Origin: a virus
IMG/VR virus record: IMGVR_UViG_3300038701_000757
Location: 1-37,422 of that record
Strand: one strand, 5' to 3'
DNA: 37,422 nt
Part shown: positions 7,166-13,530 of the stretch, one piece after another
Layout of the letters: every line of letters starts with the position of its first letter
Position numbering within the stretch: the first letter of the stretch is position 1
Made by a program: the position numbers and the translations under genes
The notes under the pieces: model-generated
What the model saw: the letters and a program-made list of their open reading frames with translations, nothing else
What the model was told of the DNA's origin: nothing
Database searches by the model: none

Positions 7166-7648
7166 ATGGATACTAAGTTTCGCGCCGTCCTGGTTAAGAA
7201 GTCACACGACGAACCGTCTATAACTGCCGGAGGTTTACTTAAAATAAAGCCCGCATCGCCTGAGTATGCTACACTACTTGTAAACGAGCTGAAGAAGTAC
7301 AAAGGCGAAGAGGTACAGGTTGAGATAAAGGACGGTGACACCTGGTCGGAACGGATGAACAAGCTCTTTCATGCCCTGGTGAGAAAAGTTGTATCATCCG
7401 GCCAATGCTCATATTGGAATCTACTCGGCCGTGACCCGCAATCATTCGACGAGGTTAAGGATTATATCAAGGTACAGTTCGGCGGGGCCAAGGTTGAGAT
7501 AGTCGGGGCGTGGTGTCACATCGAGTCATGGACTAACTTTTCAAAAAGGAGGAGTATTGACACGATAGATAAATTATTGCTATGGTGTATGGAACAAGGA
7601 ATTGATATAGATTCCGAGAAATTAGAACACGAGAGTTTAGGAGGATAG
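7166..7648 (+). CDS. NinB/Orf-like recombination protein (tentative)
   Basis: I take ATG 7166 as the start, giving 160 aa; an upstream extension would overlap the membrane-protein gene. The middle (GDTWSERMNKLFHALVRKVV, then YWNLLGRDPQSFDEVKDYIK) resembles the NinB/Orf group of phage recombination mediators and putative HNHc proteins. These usually lie next to exonuclease, SSB and NinG genes, as here. WSER and the conserved Trp/His residues (WCHIESWTNF) are the visible features. The similarity is by eye and moderate. There is no clear Shine-Dalgarno, so coupling to the upstream gene is likely. Confidence 0.5.
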   Translation: MDTKFRAVLVKKSHDEPSITAGGLLKIKPASPEYATLLVNELKKYKGEEVQVEIKDGDTWSERMNKLFHALVRKVVSSGQCSYWNLLGRDPQSFDEVKDYIKVQFGGAKVEIVGAWCHIESWTNFSKRRSIDTIDKLLLWCMEQGIDIDSEKLEHESLGG

Positions 7649-7649
7649 T

Positions 7650-8195
7650 ATGATTGTAGCAAAAGATGAAGGCGGGGGAGGAAGCTACCACAACCCGGAA
7701 CCAGGCTTGCACAATGCAGTCTGTGTCAAGATGTTTGACTTAGGCATGCAAGAAGGTTACGAGGGGAAGATGCAGCACAAGGTTGTTATCTACTTCGAGC
7801 TTGAGGACCGAATCCCCGATGGTGAGTACAAGGGTAAGCGGTTTATGCTGTCCCGTACCTACACCCTGTCATTGAACGAAAAGGCGAACCTGCGCAAGGA
7901 TTTAGAGTCGTGGCGGGGTAAGGCTTTTACCGATGAAGAGGCCAAGGGTTTTGACATTGAGAAGCTTGTCAACATTCCATGCACCCTTAACGTGATTATG
8001 CACACTGCCAACGGTAAGGAGCGGGCGCGTATCTCCGGCATCATGCCGAAGCAGAAAGCAGCCGAGCCTTTGATCCCTGAGCTTGAAAAAGACTGGTGCC
8101 CAAAGTGGATTGAGGAAGCCATGGGGAAGAGTCAGGAGGAAATGGTGCGGGATGTGTTTGTAGATGATGACCCTGACGGGGATATTCCGTTCTGA
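7650..8195 (+). CDS. Phage ssDNA-binding protein (DUF669-like) with acidic SSB tail
   Basis: The 181-aa protein is beta-rich (HKVVIYFELEDR, KGKRFMLSRTYTLSL) and carries NEKANLRKDLESWRGKAF, typical of phage DUF669-like single-strand binding proteins. It ends in DDDPDGDIPF (172-181), the acidic tip by which SSBs recruit partner proteins. It would coat single strands during replication and exonuclease-driven recombination, with the Cas4-like nuclease and NinB/NinG-like proteins nearby. It starts at ATG 7650 behind AGGAGGAT. A hairpin terminator follows its stop. Confidence 0.85.
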   Translation: MIVAKDEGGGGSYHNPEPGLHNAVCVKMFDLGMQEGYEGKMQHKVVIYFELEDRIPDGEYKGKRFMLSRTYTLSLNEKANLRKDLESWRGKAFTDEEAKGFDIEKLVNIPCTLNVIMHTANGKERARISGIMPKQKAAEPLIPELEKDWCPKWIEEAMGKSQEEMVRDVFVDDDPDGDIPF

Positions 8196-8239
8196 TGTGA
8201 CTAACCGACTACACTTATTGACAAGTGTATGCACTTTGT

Positions 8240-8264
8240 GGCCTCTTCGGAGGCCGTTTTATTT
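8240..8264 (+). terminator. Intrinsic terminator after the SSB gene
   Basis: A perfect 6-bp stem GGCCTC/GAGGCC with a TTCG tetraloop (8240-8255) is followed by GTTTTATTT. It lies between the SSB gene and the NinG-like gene, so it would end or attenuate transcription inside the rightward operon. Genes beyond it may need read-through or the promoter at 8634-8661. Confidence 0.85.
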
Positions 8265-8272
8265 GAGGTAAA

Positions 8273-8644
8273 ATGAAATCTAACCCACGGAAAAAAGCAG
8301 TCAAGAAAGCCGATGAATGGATGAGTAAGTATATCAGGGCAAGGGACAGGCATTGTGTTACAAGCGGCGCAACTGAGAACCTTACAAACTCTCATCTTAT
8401 TACAAGGAGTAAGTACGCCACAAGGTGGGACGAAATGAATTGCCACTGCCAATCATCAGGCGAGAATATGCGCCACGAATACCAGCCTGAAATATATACC
8501 GATTGGTGGATACGCAAGTATGGAGAGGAAGCATACCACGCGCTTGTACTCAAGAGCAACACGCCTGTTAAACTTACAACGCAAGACATCCTTGATATAG
8601 CAGAATACTATAAAGAAAAATATAAAGAACTTGTTGACGAATAG
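8273..8644 (+). CDS. NinG/Rap-like recombination nuclease with altered zinc site
   Basis: The 123-aa protein has the NinG/Rap pattern: SKYIRARDRHC at the start, then SHLITRSKYATRWDEMNCHCQ, MRHEYQPEIYTDWWIRKYG and a helical C-terminus. NinG-family proteins are HNH-like nucleases tied to phage recombination and Holliday junctions. Of the four cysteines I expect in the two C-x2-C pairs, only Cys28 is clear. The partners appear as Ser31, Ser61 and Glu64, with Cys57 and Cys59 nearby. His41 of SHLITRS is kept. The zinc site may be rebuilt differently or lost. It starts at ATG 8273 behind GAGGT, just after the terminator. Confidence 0.78.
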   Translation: MKSNPRKKAVKKADEWMSKYIRARDRHCVTSGATENLTNSHLITRSKYATRWDEMNCHCQSSGENMRHEYQPEIYTDWWIRKYGEEAYHALVLKSNTPVKLTTQDILDIAEYYKEKYKELVDE

Positions 8645-8661
8645 GGTATATGTGATATACT
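8634..8661 (+). promoter_or_regulatory. Internal rightward promoter
   Basis: TTGACG (8634-8639) and TATACT (8656-8661) have a 16-bp spacer, with TGA directly before the -10 box as an extended -10 element. It overlaps the end of the NinG-like gene and would restart transcription after the terminator at 8240 for the small genes from 8680 onwards. Confidence 0.6.
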
Positions 8662-8679
8662 TATAGGTAGGAGGACGAT

Positions 8680-8808
8680 ATGAGAGAAGAAAAACGCTTT
8701 CTATTTTGGCGCGTGGTTAGATGGACTTCACACGATGACGGCGGGGTAGACTTCTATGCCTTTGGTCGGCCGTGTGGTGAGACGTGGATTCATAGGAGGA
8801 TGATGTAA
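8680..8808 (+). CDS. Small protein of unknown function (42 aa)
   Basis: It starts at ATG 8680 with TAGGAGGACGAT upstream. The product is Trp-rich (FLFWRVVRWTSHDDGG at 7-22), soluble, and ends in WIHRRMM. The end contains AGGAGGATGATGTAATG, which holds the stop, the ribosome binding site and the start of the next gene. Nearly the same seam recurs at 8995-9008. No family is recognised. Confidence 0.6.
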   Translation: MREEKRFLFWRVVRWTSHDDGGVDFYAFGRPCGETWIHRRMM

Positions 8809-8996
8809 TGATTTTTTCAAAAATAGCATATACATCGGCAATTATTTCTATATCATTAATATCTTATATTAAGATCAGGACTGGATATGTAACCGCCGAA
8901 CAACTTGCGTGGTATGACACTCTGTCTGTTATGGTTTTTATTATATCTACTGTTGTTTTAATAATATCTGCCATCATTAGCATATGGGCCGATTAG
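8808..8996 (+). CDS. Small two-pass membrane protein (62 aa)
   Basis: The start overlaps the previous stop (TAATG). Two hydrophobic segments lie at about 5-22 and 40-60 and flank a polar loop with TGYVTAEQLAWYD, so a small inner-membrane protein with two spans is likely. Length and layout fit a holin-like or exclusion protein. Its early position, far from the lysis genes, argues against a main holin. Function unknown. Confidence 0.7.
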   Translation: MIFSKIAYTSAIISISLISYIKIRTGYVTAEQLAWYDTLSVMVFIISTVVLIISAIISIWAD

Positions 8997-9005
8997 GAGG
9001 ATGAT

Positions 9006-9374
9006 GTGAAAATTAGATACCCGGAAGAGTGGACGGATAAAGAATGGTCGGAGTTTGAGGAAGAGTTTGAGGAAGAGTTTGAGGATTTGTATGGGCACTT
9101 CACCGGATGCGAGATGTCTACAATTGCACGGAAAGCAATCTCTATCGCCACCAGCCCACCGCCCCGCCGAGAGATCGAGCCGGGAACGTTGGTGCATGTG
9201 GGTTATCTTACTAAACAGTGGGCAGACAACGGAGCTTTGGTAGAGTTTTATTTTCGACGTGACGACAATGGCGAGCATTTGTGTAATCAAGCTTCCTGGA
9301 AATACGCCCGCCCCGTTAAGCCCGGATGGAAGCCGGGTGACGAATTAACGCCCCCGAACGAAGGTGATCTATGA
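9006..9374 (+). CDS. Protein of unknown function with acidic EEF repeats (122 aa)
   Basis: The start is GTG 9006 behind AGGAGGATGAT. An acidic coil with repeated EEEFEEEFE follows DKEWSEF near the N-terminus. The C-terminal part (IEPGTLVHVGYLTKQWADNG, then WKYARPVKPGWKPGDE) looks like a small beta-domain. The last residues TPPNEGDL are nearly repeated at the end of the next gene, an HNH endonuclease. That suggests the endonuclease gene entered at this gene's 3' end. Function unknown. Confidence 0.7.
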   Translation: MKIRYPEEWTDKEWSEFEEEFEEEFEDLYGHFTGCEMSTIARKAISIATSPPPRREIEPGTLVHVGYLTKQWADNGALVEFYFRRDDNGEHLCNQASWKYARPVKPGWKPGDELTPPNEGDL

Positions 9375-9928
9375 CGAAGGTCATCCCTGGCTTTGACGGA
9401 AGGTATACTATATCCAACGATGGCGTTGTAATGAGCTATTCTAAACTTGGTTGCAAAGGTGGAGTTCTAAAAAATGGCCGCAAACTCTCAAGGCGACTCC
9501 TGAGTGGGTATTGGTGTGTTCGGTTATGGAAGGACAACCGAGAGCATGTTTATTCAATACACAGGCTGCTTGCTCAGGCATTCATTGATGGGTTCTCTGA
9601 GGAGTTACAGGTTGACCATATAAACAGAATAAAAACGGATAACCGATTGTGCAACCTGAGGTTGTGTACGTCGTCTGAAAACAATCGCAACACCAAAAAA
9701 CATTGCAGGTCAAGGAATAGATATAAAGGTGTCTACAAACGCACGGACAGGCCAACAAGCAAGAAACAGTGGGAGGCTAAGATCACAGTGAATGGCGCAT
9801 TCTATAATCTTGGAAGATACGCCTCCGAGGAAGAGGCTGTTATGGCCTACAACAATGCAGCGGTTAAACTTGGTGGCGAGTATTCCTACGTTAACGCGCT
9901 CGACCCGCCGAATGAGGGGGATTTGTGA
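9371..9928 (+). CDS. HNH homing endonuclease with NUMOD4 and AP2 domains
   Basis: The 185-aa protein has three recognisable parts. A NUMOD4-type start (VIPGFDGRYTISNDGVVMS) is followed by an HNH core (YSIHRLLAQAFI, LQVDHINRIKTDNRLCNLRL, SSENNRN). A C-terminal AP2/ERF-type DNA-binding domain has YKGVYKRTDRPTSKKQWEAK, YNLGRYASEEEAVMAYNNAA and a final YVNA. This is the usual build of free-standing phage homing endonucleases, which cut and spread their own gene. It ends in DPPNEGDL, matching the end of the preceding gene. It overlaps that gene by 4 bp. Confidence 0.92.
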   Translation: MTKVIPGFDGRYTISNDGVVMSYSKLGCKGGVLKNGRKLSRRLLSGYWCVRLWKDNREHVYSIHRLLAQAFIDGFSEELQVDHINRIKTDNRLCNLRLCTSSENNRNTKKHCRSRNRYKGVYKRTDRPTSKKQWEAKITVNGAFYNLGRYASEEEAVMAYNNAAVKLGGEYSYVNALDPPNEGDL

Positions 9929-10152
9929 TGAAAGACAGGGTAGCGGCAAAAGTGGCAAAAGAGCATTATGAGATGACGGAAGAGATTGCCCACCTCAAGG
10001 CTGAGATTGAGCGGAGGAATGTTGCTATAAGGAATCTAAAGAGATGGGCAAAGGCGTATCTAATGCAGTATACGCTACATGAGTCAGAAGAGTTCGATGT
10101 TGTTGATGACCTTGCTTATGCTGAGCAAGCCCTAACCGAGGAGGATACGTAG
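9928..10152 (+). CDS. Small coiled-coil phage protein (74 aa)
   Basis: I prefer ATG 9928, which has GAGGGGG about 7 bp upstream, over GTG 9925. The protein is a charged coil (EEIAHLKAEIERRNVAIRNL) ending in YAEQALTEEDT. A second early gene at 36594-36776 has the same design, with RLKAEIERKDAALERI and ARQALTEEDK. The two are likely paralogues placed in opposite early operons. The last codons contain GAGGAGGATACGTAG, which serves as ribosome binding site for the next gene. Function unknown. Confidence 0.7.
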   Translation: MKDRVAAKVAKEHYEMTEEIAHLKAEIERRNVAIRNLKRWAKAYLMQYTLHESEEFDVVDDLAYAEQALTEEDT

Positions 10153-10443
10153 ATGGATTTAGAACGCAAGAAAATAGAAGATGCTCTACACCGTATGCGT
10201 GGTGTACTGCACTTGTACGGATGGATAGAGCAGCACATCCCGTCGGTTAAGTTTGTTAACAACAAGCTTGTGATTCAGTGCGAGTCTATGGATCAAGTAT
10301 TTGAATACTCAACCATCCTCGATGAGATCATTGGGTGGGACGGTAGCAAGGTATTTTCTTTCGTGTCACTTGATGAGAGGATAACGTCATTCTCCGATGA
10401 GGATAATGATATGATTTCTATATGGTTAGTGAGGAAGATATGA
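10153..10443 (+). CDS. Protein of unknown function (96 aa)
   Basis: It starts at ATG 10153, directly behind the previous gene's TAG and GAGGAGG. It is a soluble alpha/beta protein. A helix (LERKKIEDALHRMRGVLHLY) is followed by strands with KFVNNKLVIQC and an acidic FSDEDNDMISIWLV near the end. I recognise no family. It overlaps the next gene by an ATGA junction. Confidence 0.7.
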   Translation: MDLERKKIEDALHRMRGVLHLYGWIEQHIPSVKFVNNKLVIQCESMDQVFEYSTILDEIIGWDGSKVFSFVSLDERITSFSDEDNDMISIWLVRKI

Positions 10444-10613
10444 ATAAATGCTTTTGGAAGGAAGATAGTAATGGCACGTGGTGGGCTGATTGTGAAGAAG
10501 CTTTCGGGTTTACCAACGGTAGCCCCCGTGAAAACAATATGAATTACTGCTGCTACTGCGGAAGAATATTAGAACAGTTACCCTATATCGAATTGGTGAA
10601 ACCTAATGATTAA
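10440..10613 (+). CDS. Small zinc-finger-like phage protein (57 aa)
   Basis: I use ATG 10440, which overlaps the previous stop and has GAGG upstream. Cys4, Cys18 and the CCYCG group (37-41) form a likely zinc site. The pattern W..DSNGTWW.DC...F.F..GSPREN....CYCGRILE is common in small phage early proteins of unknown function. It probably folds as a small zinc ribbon that may bind nucleic acid or protein. Confidence 0.75.
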   Translation: MNKCFWKEDSNGTWWADCEEAFGFTNGSPRENNMNYCCYCGRILEQLPYIELVKPND

Positions 10614-11073
10614 CTACATGGAGCGACCGGCACCGTCACGCCTTACGCCATGGCCCGGTAACGAAAAATTAACACTCCCGGAAGATATAGACCCTGAAGA
10701 TGGCCGCAAGGGTTACCACATGATGAAAGGCTGTGTATTACATTACGAGAACGGCGAGGAGTTCGAGTTTCAGTCCCTCAAGGCTGCCGCCGATCACCTT
10801 GGATTAAATAAGACAAGCTTTCGTAACTGTATCAACACCGGGAAGATTCCGCTAAAAGATGGGCTTGAAGGAATCACCTACCAGGATACTTTCTTGCACG
10901 ATGTAGCCATGGGAAACCGTAAGGCGTGTTATATAGTAACTGACAAGAGGCATACTTTTATATCATCGAGCGAGCTTGCACGTACCTTTGGAAAATGTGA
11001 GTCAGTTGTCAGGAAGTGGATCAAGCAAGGCCACTCACGCACCAACGGGATAATGGAGATAGGGTATCTATGA
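10606..11073 (+). CDS. Protein with two NUMOD1/HTH-like repeats (155 aa)
   Basis: Two similar helix-turn-helix-like segments are visible, FQSLKAAADHLGLNKTSFRN at about 51-70 and ISSSELARTFGKCESVVRKW at about 126-145. Each is preceded by a short beta part (CVLHYENGEEF and CYIVTDKRHTF). This tandem layout resembles NUMOD1 modules found in homing endonucleases, but no nuclease motif is present. A DNA-binding role, either regulatory or as an endonuclease remnant, is plausible. It overlaps the next gene by ATGA. Confidence 0.6.
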   Translation: MINYMERPAPSRLTPWPGNEKLTLPEDIDPEDGRKGYHMMKGCVLHYENGEEFEFQSLKAAADHLGLNKTSFRNCINTGKIPLKDGLEGITYQDTFLHDVAMGNRKACYIVTDKRHTFISSSELARTFGKCESVVRKWIKQGHSRTNGIMEIGYL

Positions 11074-11429
11074 CTGTTTTTTCATGGCTAATATTTATAC
11101 CGATTTTAGAACTCGCATACGTTGACAGCGCAACGGAAAACTTCTACCAGTTCCCGGAGCATACAATAGAGGCGACTGTGGGCGTTGAGGCCGTTGCATT
11201 GGATACGTTATACATTAAGGGAGGGAGCGTAAACTATCAGCAGTACATAGACGTAGACAGGTACGCGCCTTTTGTAGCTACGTACAAGATCGAGGCTGGG
11301 CTAAAGTATAAAGGATTTGAAGTTGGATATTATCACGAATGCACCCACGGCGTAGAAAGCAGCGTGGGGCCTGCACCGCTTAATGGTGGGATGACTAAAT
11401 ACTTTTTAAGATACGGAGGGAAGCTATGA
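11070..11429 (+). CDS. Putative exported beta-rich protein (119 aa)
   Basis: I use ATG 11070 in the stop/start overlap. The N-terminus MTVFSWLIFIPILELAYVDS is a signal-like hydrophobic stretch. The rest is beta-strand-like (TIEATVGVEAVAL, LYIKGGSVNYQQYI, GFEVGYYHECTHGV), ending in YFLRYGGKL. That looks like a small periplasmic or outer-membrane barrel-like protein. HECTH recalls the catalytic His region of PagL-type lipid A deacylases, but this is weak. A surface role such as receptor masking or superinfection exclusion is conceivable. Confidence 0.55.
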   Translation: MTVFSWLIFIPILELAYVDSATENFYQFPEHTIEATVGVEAVALDTLYIKGGSVNYQQYIDVDRYAPFVATYKIEAGLKYKGFEVGYYHECTHGVESSVGPAPLNGGMTKYFLRYGGKL

Positions 11430-11611
11430 CTATATTTGTTGGCATAGTTGCGTTTTTTGTAGGTAATATTATGATGTATGGTTTCATGCGTGGTGAACTT
11501 AACGACGCACTCAACCGGGCCGGTAGGCTCTGGAAAGAAAAAGAGCACTACCGCATCAAGTACGAGCAAAGAACGGAGCAAGTACGTAAAAAGTTCAAAA
11601 CAAAGAATTGA
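11426..11611 (+). CDS. Small single-pass membrane protein (61 aa)
   Basis: This is the last gene of the rightward block, starting in an ATGA overlap. One hydrophobic span (residues 2-20, with VGNIMMYGFM) is followed by a strongly basic, helical cytoplasmic tail (RAGRLWKEKEHYRIKYEQRT...VRKKFKTKN). It faces the metallophosphoesterase gene tail to tail with 5 bp between. There is no clear T-rich terminator here, only weak hairpins such as AGGTAA/TTACCT at about 11624-11638. Function unknown. Confidence 0.65.
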   Translation: MTIFVGIVAFFVGNIMMYGFMRGELNDALNRAGRLWKEKEHYRIKYEQRTEQVRKKFKTKN

Positions 11612-11616
11612 ACCTT

Positions 11617-12426
11617 TTAGTCAAGGTAATGAGTTACCTGATCAACCCTCTTGTGGCCCTTCCGCATATCAAGAAGTAATGAATAGTAAATAGGCGGTGT
11701 AGGTTTATATGGCTTCTTCCCGGCGTAGGTTTTAGGCCGCCTGAGGAATGAGCCCGGAAGCCATAGCCACACCGTTCTTTCCCTAACGCATTTATTAGAA
11801 ACATCCATCCTTGAAACACCGACCGGTAACACGCCTACTTGATGGTCGTGGCCCTTGGCTTTGATGTCTATCCCTTCTTGCCATGACCAGTTTGATTCCA
11901 TGTTATTTAAGGATAATCCTGCATTCTTGTGCCCGCTACCAGAGTGGCAAGCATACCACGTGTAAGCTGTGCCGCCGTCCCTCTCGTCTCGCTTGCTCAC
12001 AATACCGAATGATTCATAATCATCAGCTCCTGGTATCCCTAAGCGGTCTGCAAGCTCTAAAGAGAAATCAAAGTCTGATGTCTTTTTGGTTCTATCGTCG
12101 TGGTTTCCTGAGTTCCAGCCTATGCAGTTATGCTTTATTATGCTAAAATTATCATACAAGTACTTTAACTGATTATTGGGATTCATGGCCTGGTTTATTG
12201 AATCACCTACGGATGATTTATTGGCATTCTCCGGACCGTCTCCGTTGTAAAACCATAGTGCATCATTCTCATACACGAACTTTACAAGCTTCTCGAAATC
12301 CTTCTTACGGAATGCCGGATGCCCGCAGTGTATATCCTGCAAGCTTACCAAGTGCTGAAAATCTTTATCGGTAGACGCCTTGGATACGTCCCAAGAATCA
12401 CCACCGTTATGGAATGTTATTTGCAT
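11617..12426 (-). CDS. Calcineurin-like metallophosphoesterase
   Basis: The 269-aa protein has the ordered metal-binding motifs of the family: DIHCGH (31-36), NGDGPEN (61-67), SGNHDDR (106-112), a His in ACHSG (161) and GHDH (192-195). These enzymes use two metal ions to hydrolyse phosphodiesters or phosphomonoesters; phage members include SbcD-like nucleases and nucleotide phosphatases. It starts at ATG 12426 behind GGAGGATATTAG and has its own promoter (12445-12473). The substrate is unknown. It is the last gene of the leftward late block. Confidence 0.85.
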   Translation of the reverse strand: MQITFHNGGDSWDVSKASTDKDFQHLVSLQDIHCGHPAFRKKDFEKLVKFVYENDALWFYNGDGPENANKSSVGDSINQAMNPNNQLKYLYDNFSIIKHNCIGWNSGNHDDRTKKTSDFDFSLELADRLGIPGADDYESFGIVSKRDERDGGTAYTWYACHSGSGHKNAGLSLNNMESNWSWQEGIDIKAKGHDHQVGVLPVGVSRMDVSNKCVRERTVWLWLPGSFLRRPKTYAGKKPYKPTPPIYYSLLLDMRKGHKRVDQVTHYLD

Positions 12427-12444
12427 CTAATATCCTCCAAAGGT

Positions 12445-12473
12445 ATACTACTAAAAGAGTTAGATTTAGTCAA
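12445..12473 (-). promoter_or_regulatory. Promoter of the metallophosphoesterase gene
   Basis: On the minus strand TTGACT (12468-12473) and TAGTAT (12445-12450) are 17 bp apart. The start codon follows about 20 bp downstream with a strong ribosome binding site. The TTTTAGTAGTAT stretch resembles that of the promoter at 31966-31994. The 85-bp gap also holds AT-rich sequence with no gene. Confidence 0.5.
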
Positions 12474-12511
12474 CCCTTAGAGGTTATTTAACATAGTTCT
12501 AAAAATTATAT

Positions 12512-12892
12512 TCACTGGTCACCCGCTAACCCATGAAGCCGTGCGAATATTTCAAGCATACGGTCTTGCCGTGCAATGATTTCTTTATATTGGCTGTCCT
12601 GCGTTGTTTTAATATCATTCAGTGATTGGTAGATCATGGTAAAGCTTTGATCATGTGAGCGGTCGTTAGACTTCAGTTGCTCTATTTCTTTTTCTATGTT
12701 CGGGTATTGCTTGTGCTGGTCTCGCTGTAGTGATGCTATGTTAGACTGCATAAGGGCGATGTTCCCCTCTATTTTTGCAATCGCGGTCCGTGTTTGAACG
12801 GCAGTGATCAAAGCCCACACCGCCGCTATGACCGACATGACCACAGCTATCGGTATTCCTATTTGTACGAGGTAGTCTATAACTTCCATCAT
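12512..12892 (-). CDS. Membrane-anchored coiled-coil protein of the lysis region (126 aa)
   Basis: One N-terminal membrane span (about 9-32, GIPIAVVMSVIAAVWALITA) is followed by a long coiled coil (IAKIEGNIALMQSNIASLQ to QDRMLEIFARL). This is the layout of holin-associated or i-spanin-like phage proteins with the coil outside the membrane. It lies just downstream of the spanin-like pair and is probably part of the lysis set. The start is the ATGATG at 12892 behind AAGGATGG. The exact role is inferred from position. Confidence 0.6.
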   Translation of the reverse strand: MMEVIDYLVQIGIPIAVVMSVIAAVWALITAVQTRTAIAKIEGNIALMQSNIASLQRDQHKQYPNIEKEIEQLKSNDRSHDQSFTMIYQSLNDIKTTQDSQYKEIIARQDRMLEIFARLHGLAGDQ

Positions 12893-12907
12893 CCATCCTT
12901 TTTGTCC

Positions 12908-13333
12908 TTACTTAATAGCTATTATTGCTGCCTCAATAATCGCCACGGTTAGCAATCCCGCCGAACCGTATTTCAATAGCTTATTCTGACGTTCCGTTTT
13001 CTTCAATGAAAACTCTAAACTCGTTATTGATTCGCCCATATTCTCTAATTCCAGAATCAATGCGGTCTGCTGCCACCTCAACAGCCTTAATTCCATCTCT
13101 ATCTCGTTCATCCGCTGCAATAAAAGCTGCTTTGAAGCTTCCGAATTTTGTGATGATTCCTTCAATTTGTTTTTCAGATTTTCTTGCTCTTGCAAGAGCT
13201 GAATTTCGTTGGCTTCGTACCTGTTCAATAAGCTCTTGAGAATCACCGTCTGCTCGAAAGTAAGCTGCTCCCCAAACGAGGGAAGCAACAAGAGCGCCAA
13301 CAATAAAACTATAAATAACTTTCTGCATGTCAC
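12908..13333 (-). CDS. Spanin-like coiled-coil protein with signal peptide (141 aa)
   Basis: The start is GTG 13333, which overlaps the stop of the holin-like gene (GTGA). The N-terminus RKLFIVLLLALLLLPSFG is a signal peptide without a lipobox. A long coiled coil follows (IQLLQEQENLKNKLKESS, QRMNEIEMELRLLRWQQT), then a C-terminal membrane span (GSAGLLTVAIIEAAIIAI). That layout resembles unimolecular spanins, which join outer and inner membranes during lysis. Nearly all of the overlapping gene at 12981-13328 lies within it in another frame. Both proteins look genuine; assignment as a spanin is by layout and position. Confidence 0.6.
   Translation of the reverse strand: MTCRKLFIVLLLALLLLPSFGEQLTFEQTVILKSLLNRYEANEIQLLQEQENLKNKLKESSQNSEASKQLLLQRMNEIEMELRLLRWQQTALILELENMGESITSLEFSLKKTERQNKLLKYGSAGLLTVAIIEAAIIAIK
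12981..13328 (-). CDS. Overlapping i-spanin (Rz)-like protein (115 aa)
   Basis: This gene lies on the same strand in a different frame, almost entirely inside the spanin-like gene 12908-13333. ATG 13328 is only 5 bp from the other start. The N-terminus is a membrane anchor (VIYSFIVGALVASLVWGAAY). The rest is a charged helical periplasmic domain (LIEQVRSQRNSALARARKS, GIKAVEVAADRID) with no stop for 115 codons. Rz/Rz1 pairs are well known for such nesting. The order here is unusual because both starts nearly coincide. I rate it likely but not certain, since chance open frames of this size do occur. Confidence 0.55.
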   Translation of the reverse strand: MQKVIYSFIVGALVASLVWGAAYFRADGDSQELIEQVRSQRNSALARARKSEKQIEGIITKFGSFKAAFIAADERDRDGIKAVEVAADRIDSGIREYGRINNEFRVFIEENGTSE

Positions 13334-13530
13334 GGCTTCTTAAATCCACCTATGCCAAACGCCAGGAGGGACGCGGACATAGTAGTCCAGATTACATCTA
13401 TATTCACAGGTAGCGGGGTAAGATATGCAATAAGTAAGAAGAACGTGCAAGCCGTCCAGAATAAACCTATAACCGTCTGCTCATTTACTGAGTTGTCAAC
13501 TGCGATAAATCGCTTAATCCAGTCTTTCAT
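13330..13530 (-). CDS. Putative holin (66 aa)
   Basis: It is a small protein with two hydrophobic spans (about 20-37 with VIGLFWTACTFFLLIAYL and 45-62 with VIWTTMSASLLAFGIGG), a basic N-terminus (MKDWIKR) and a short basic end (FKKP). Size and topology match class II holins. Its neighbours are the DUF261-like peptidase upstream and the spanin-like genes downstream, which is the expected lysis order. The start at 13530 overlaps the upstream stop by 4 bp (ATGA). Confidence 0.65.
   Translation of the reverse strand: MKDWIKRFIAVDNSVNEQTVIGLFWTACTFFLLIAYLTPLPVNIDVIWTTMSASLLAFGIGGFKKP

Noticed and set aside
8219-8247. TTGACA before the NinG-like gene as a promoter
   Set aside because: There is no acceptable -10 box at 15-19 bp; the position falls on the terminator stem.
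11333-11581. Minus-strand frame opposite the last rightward genes
   Set aside because: It is antisense to two coupled genes with good junctions and has no start signal.
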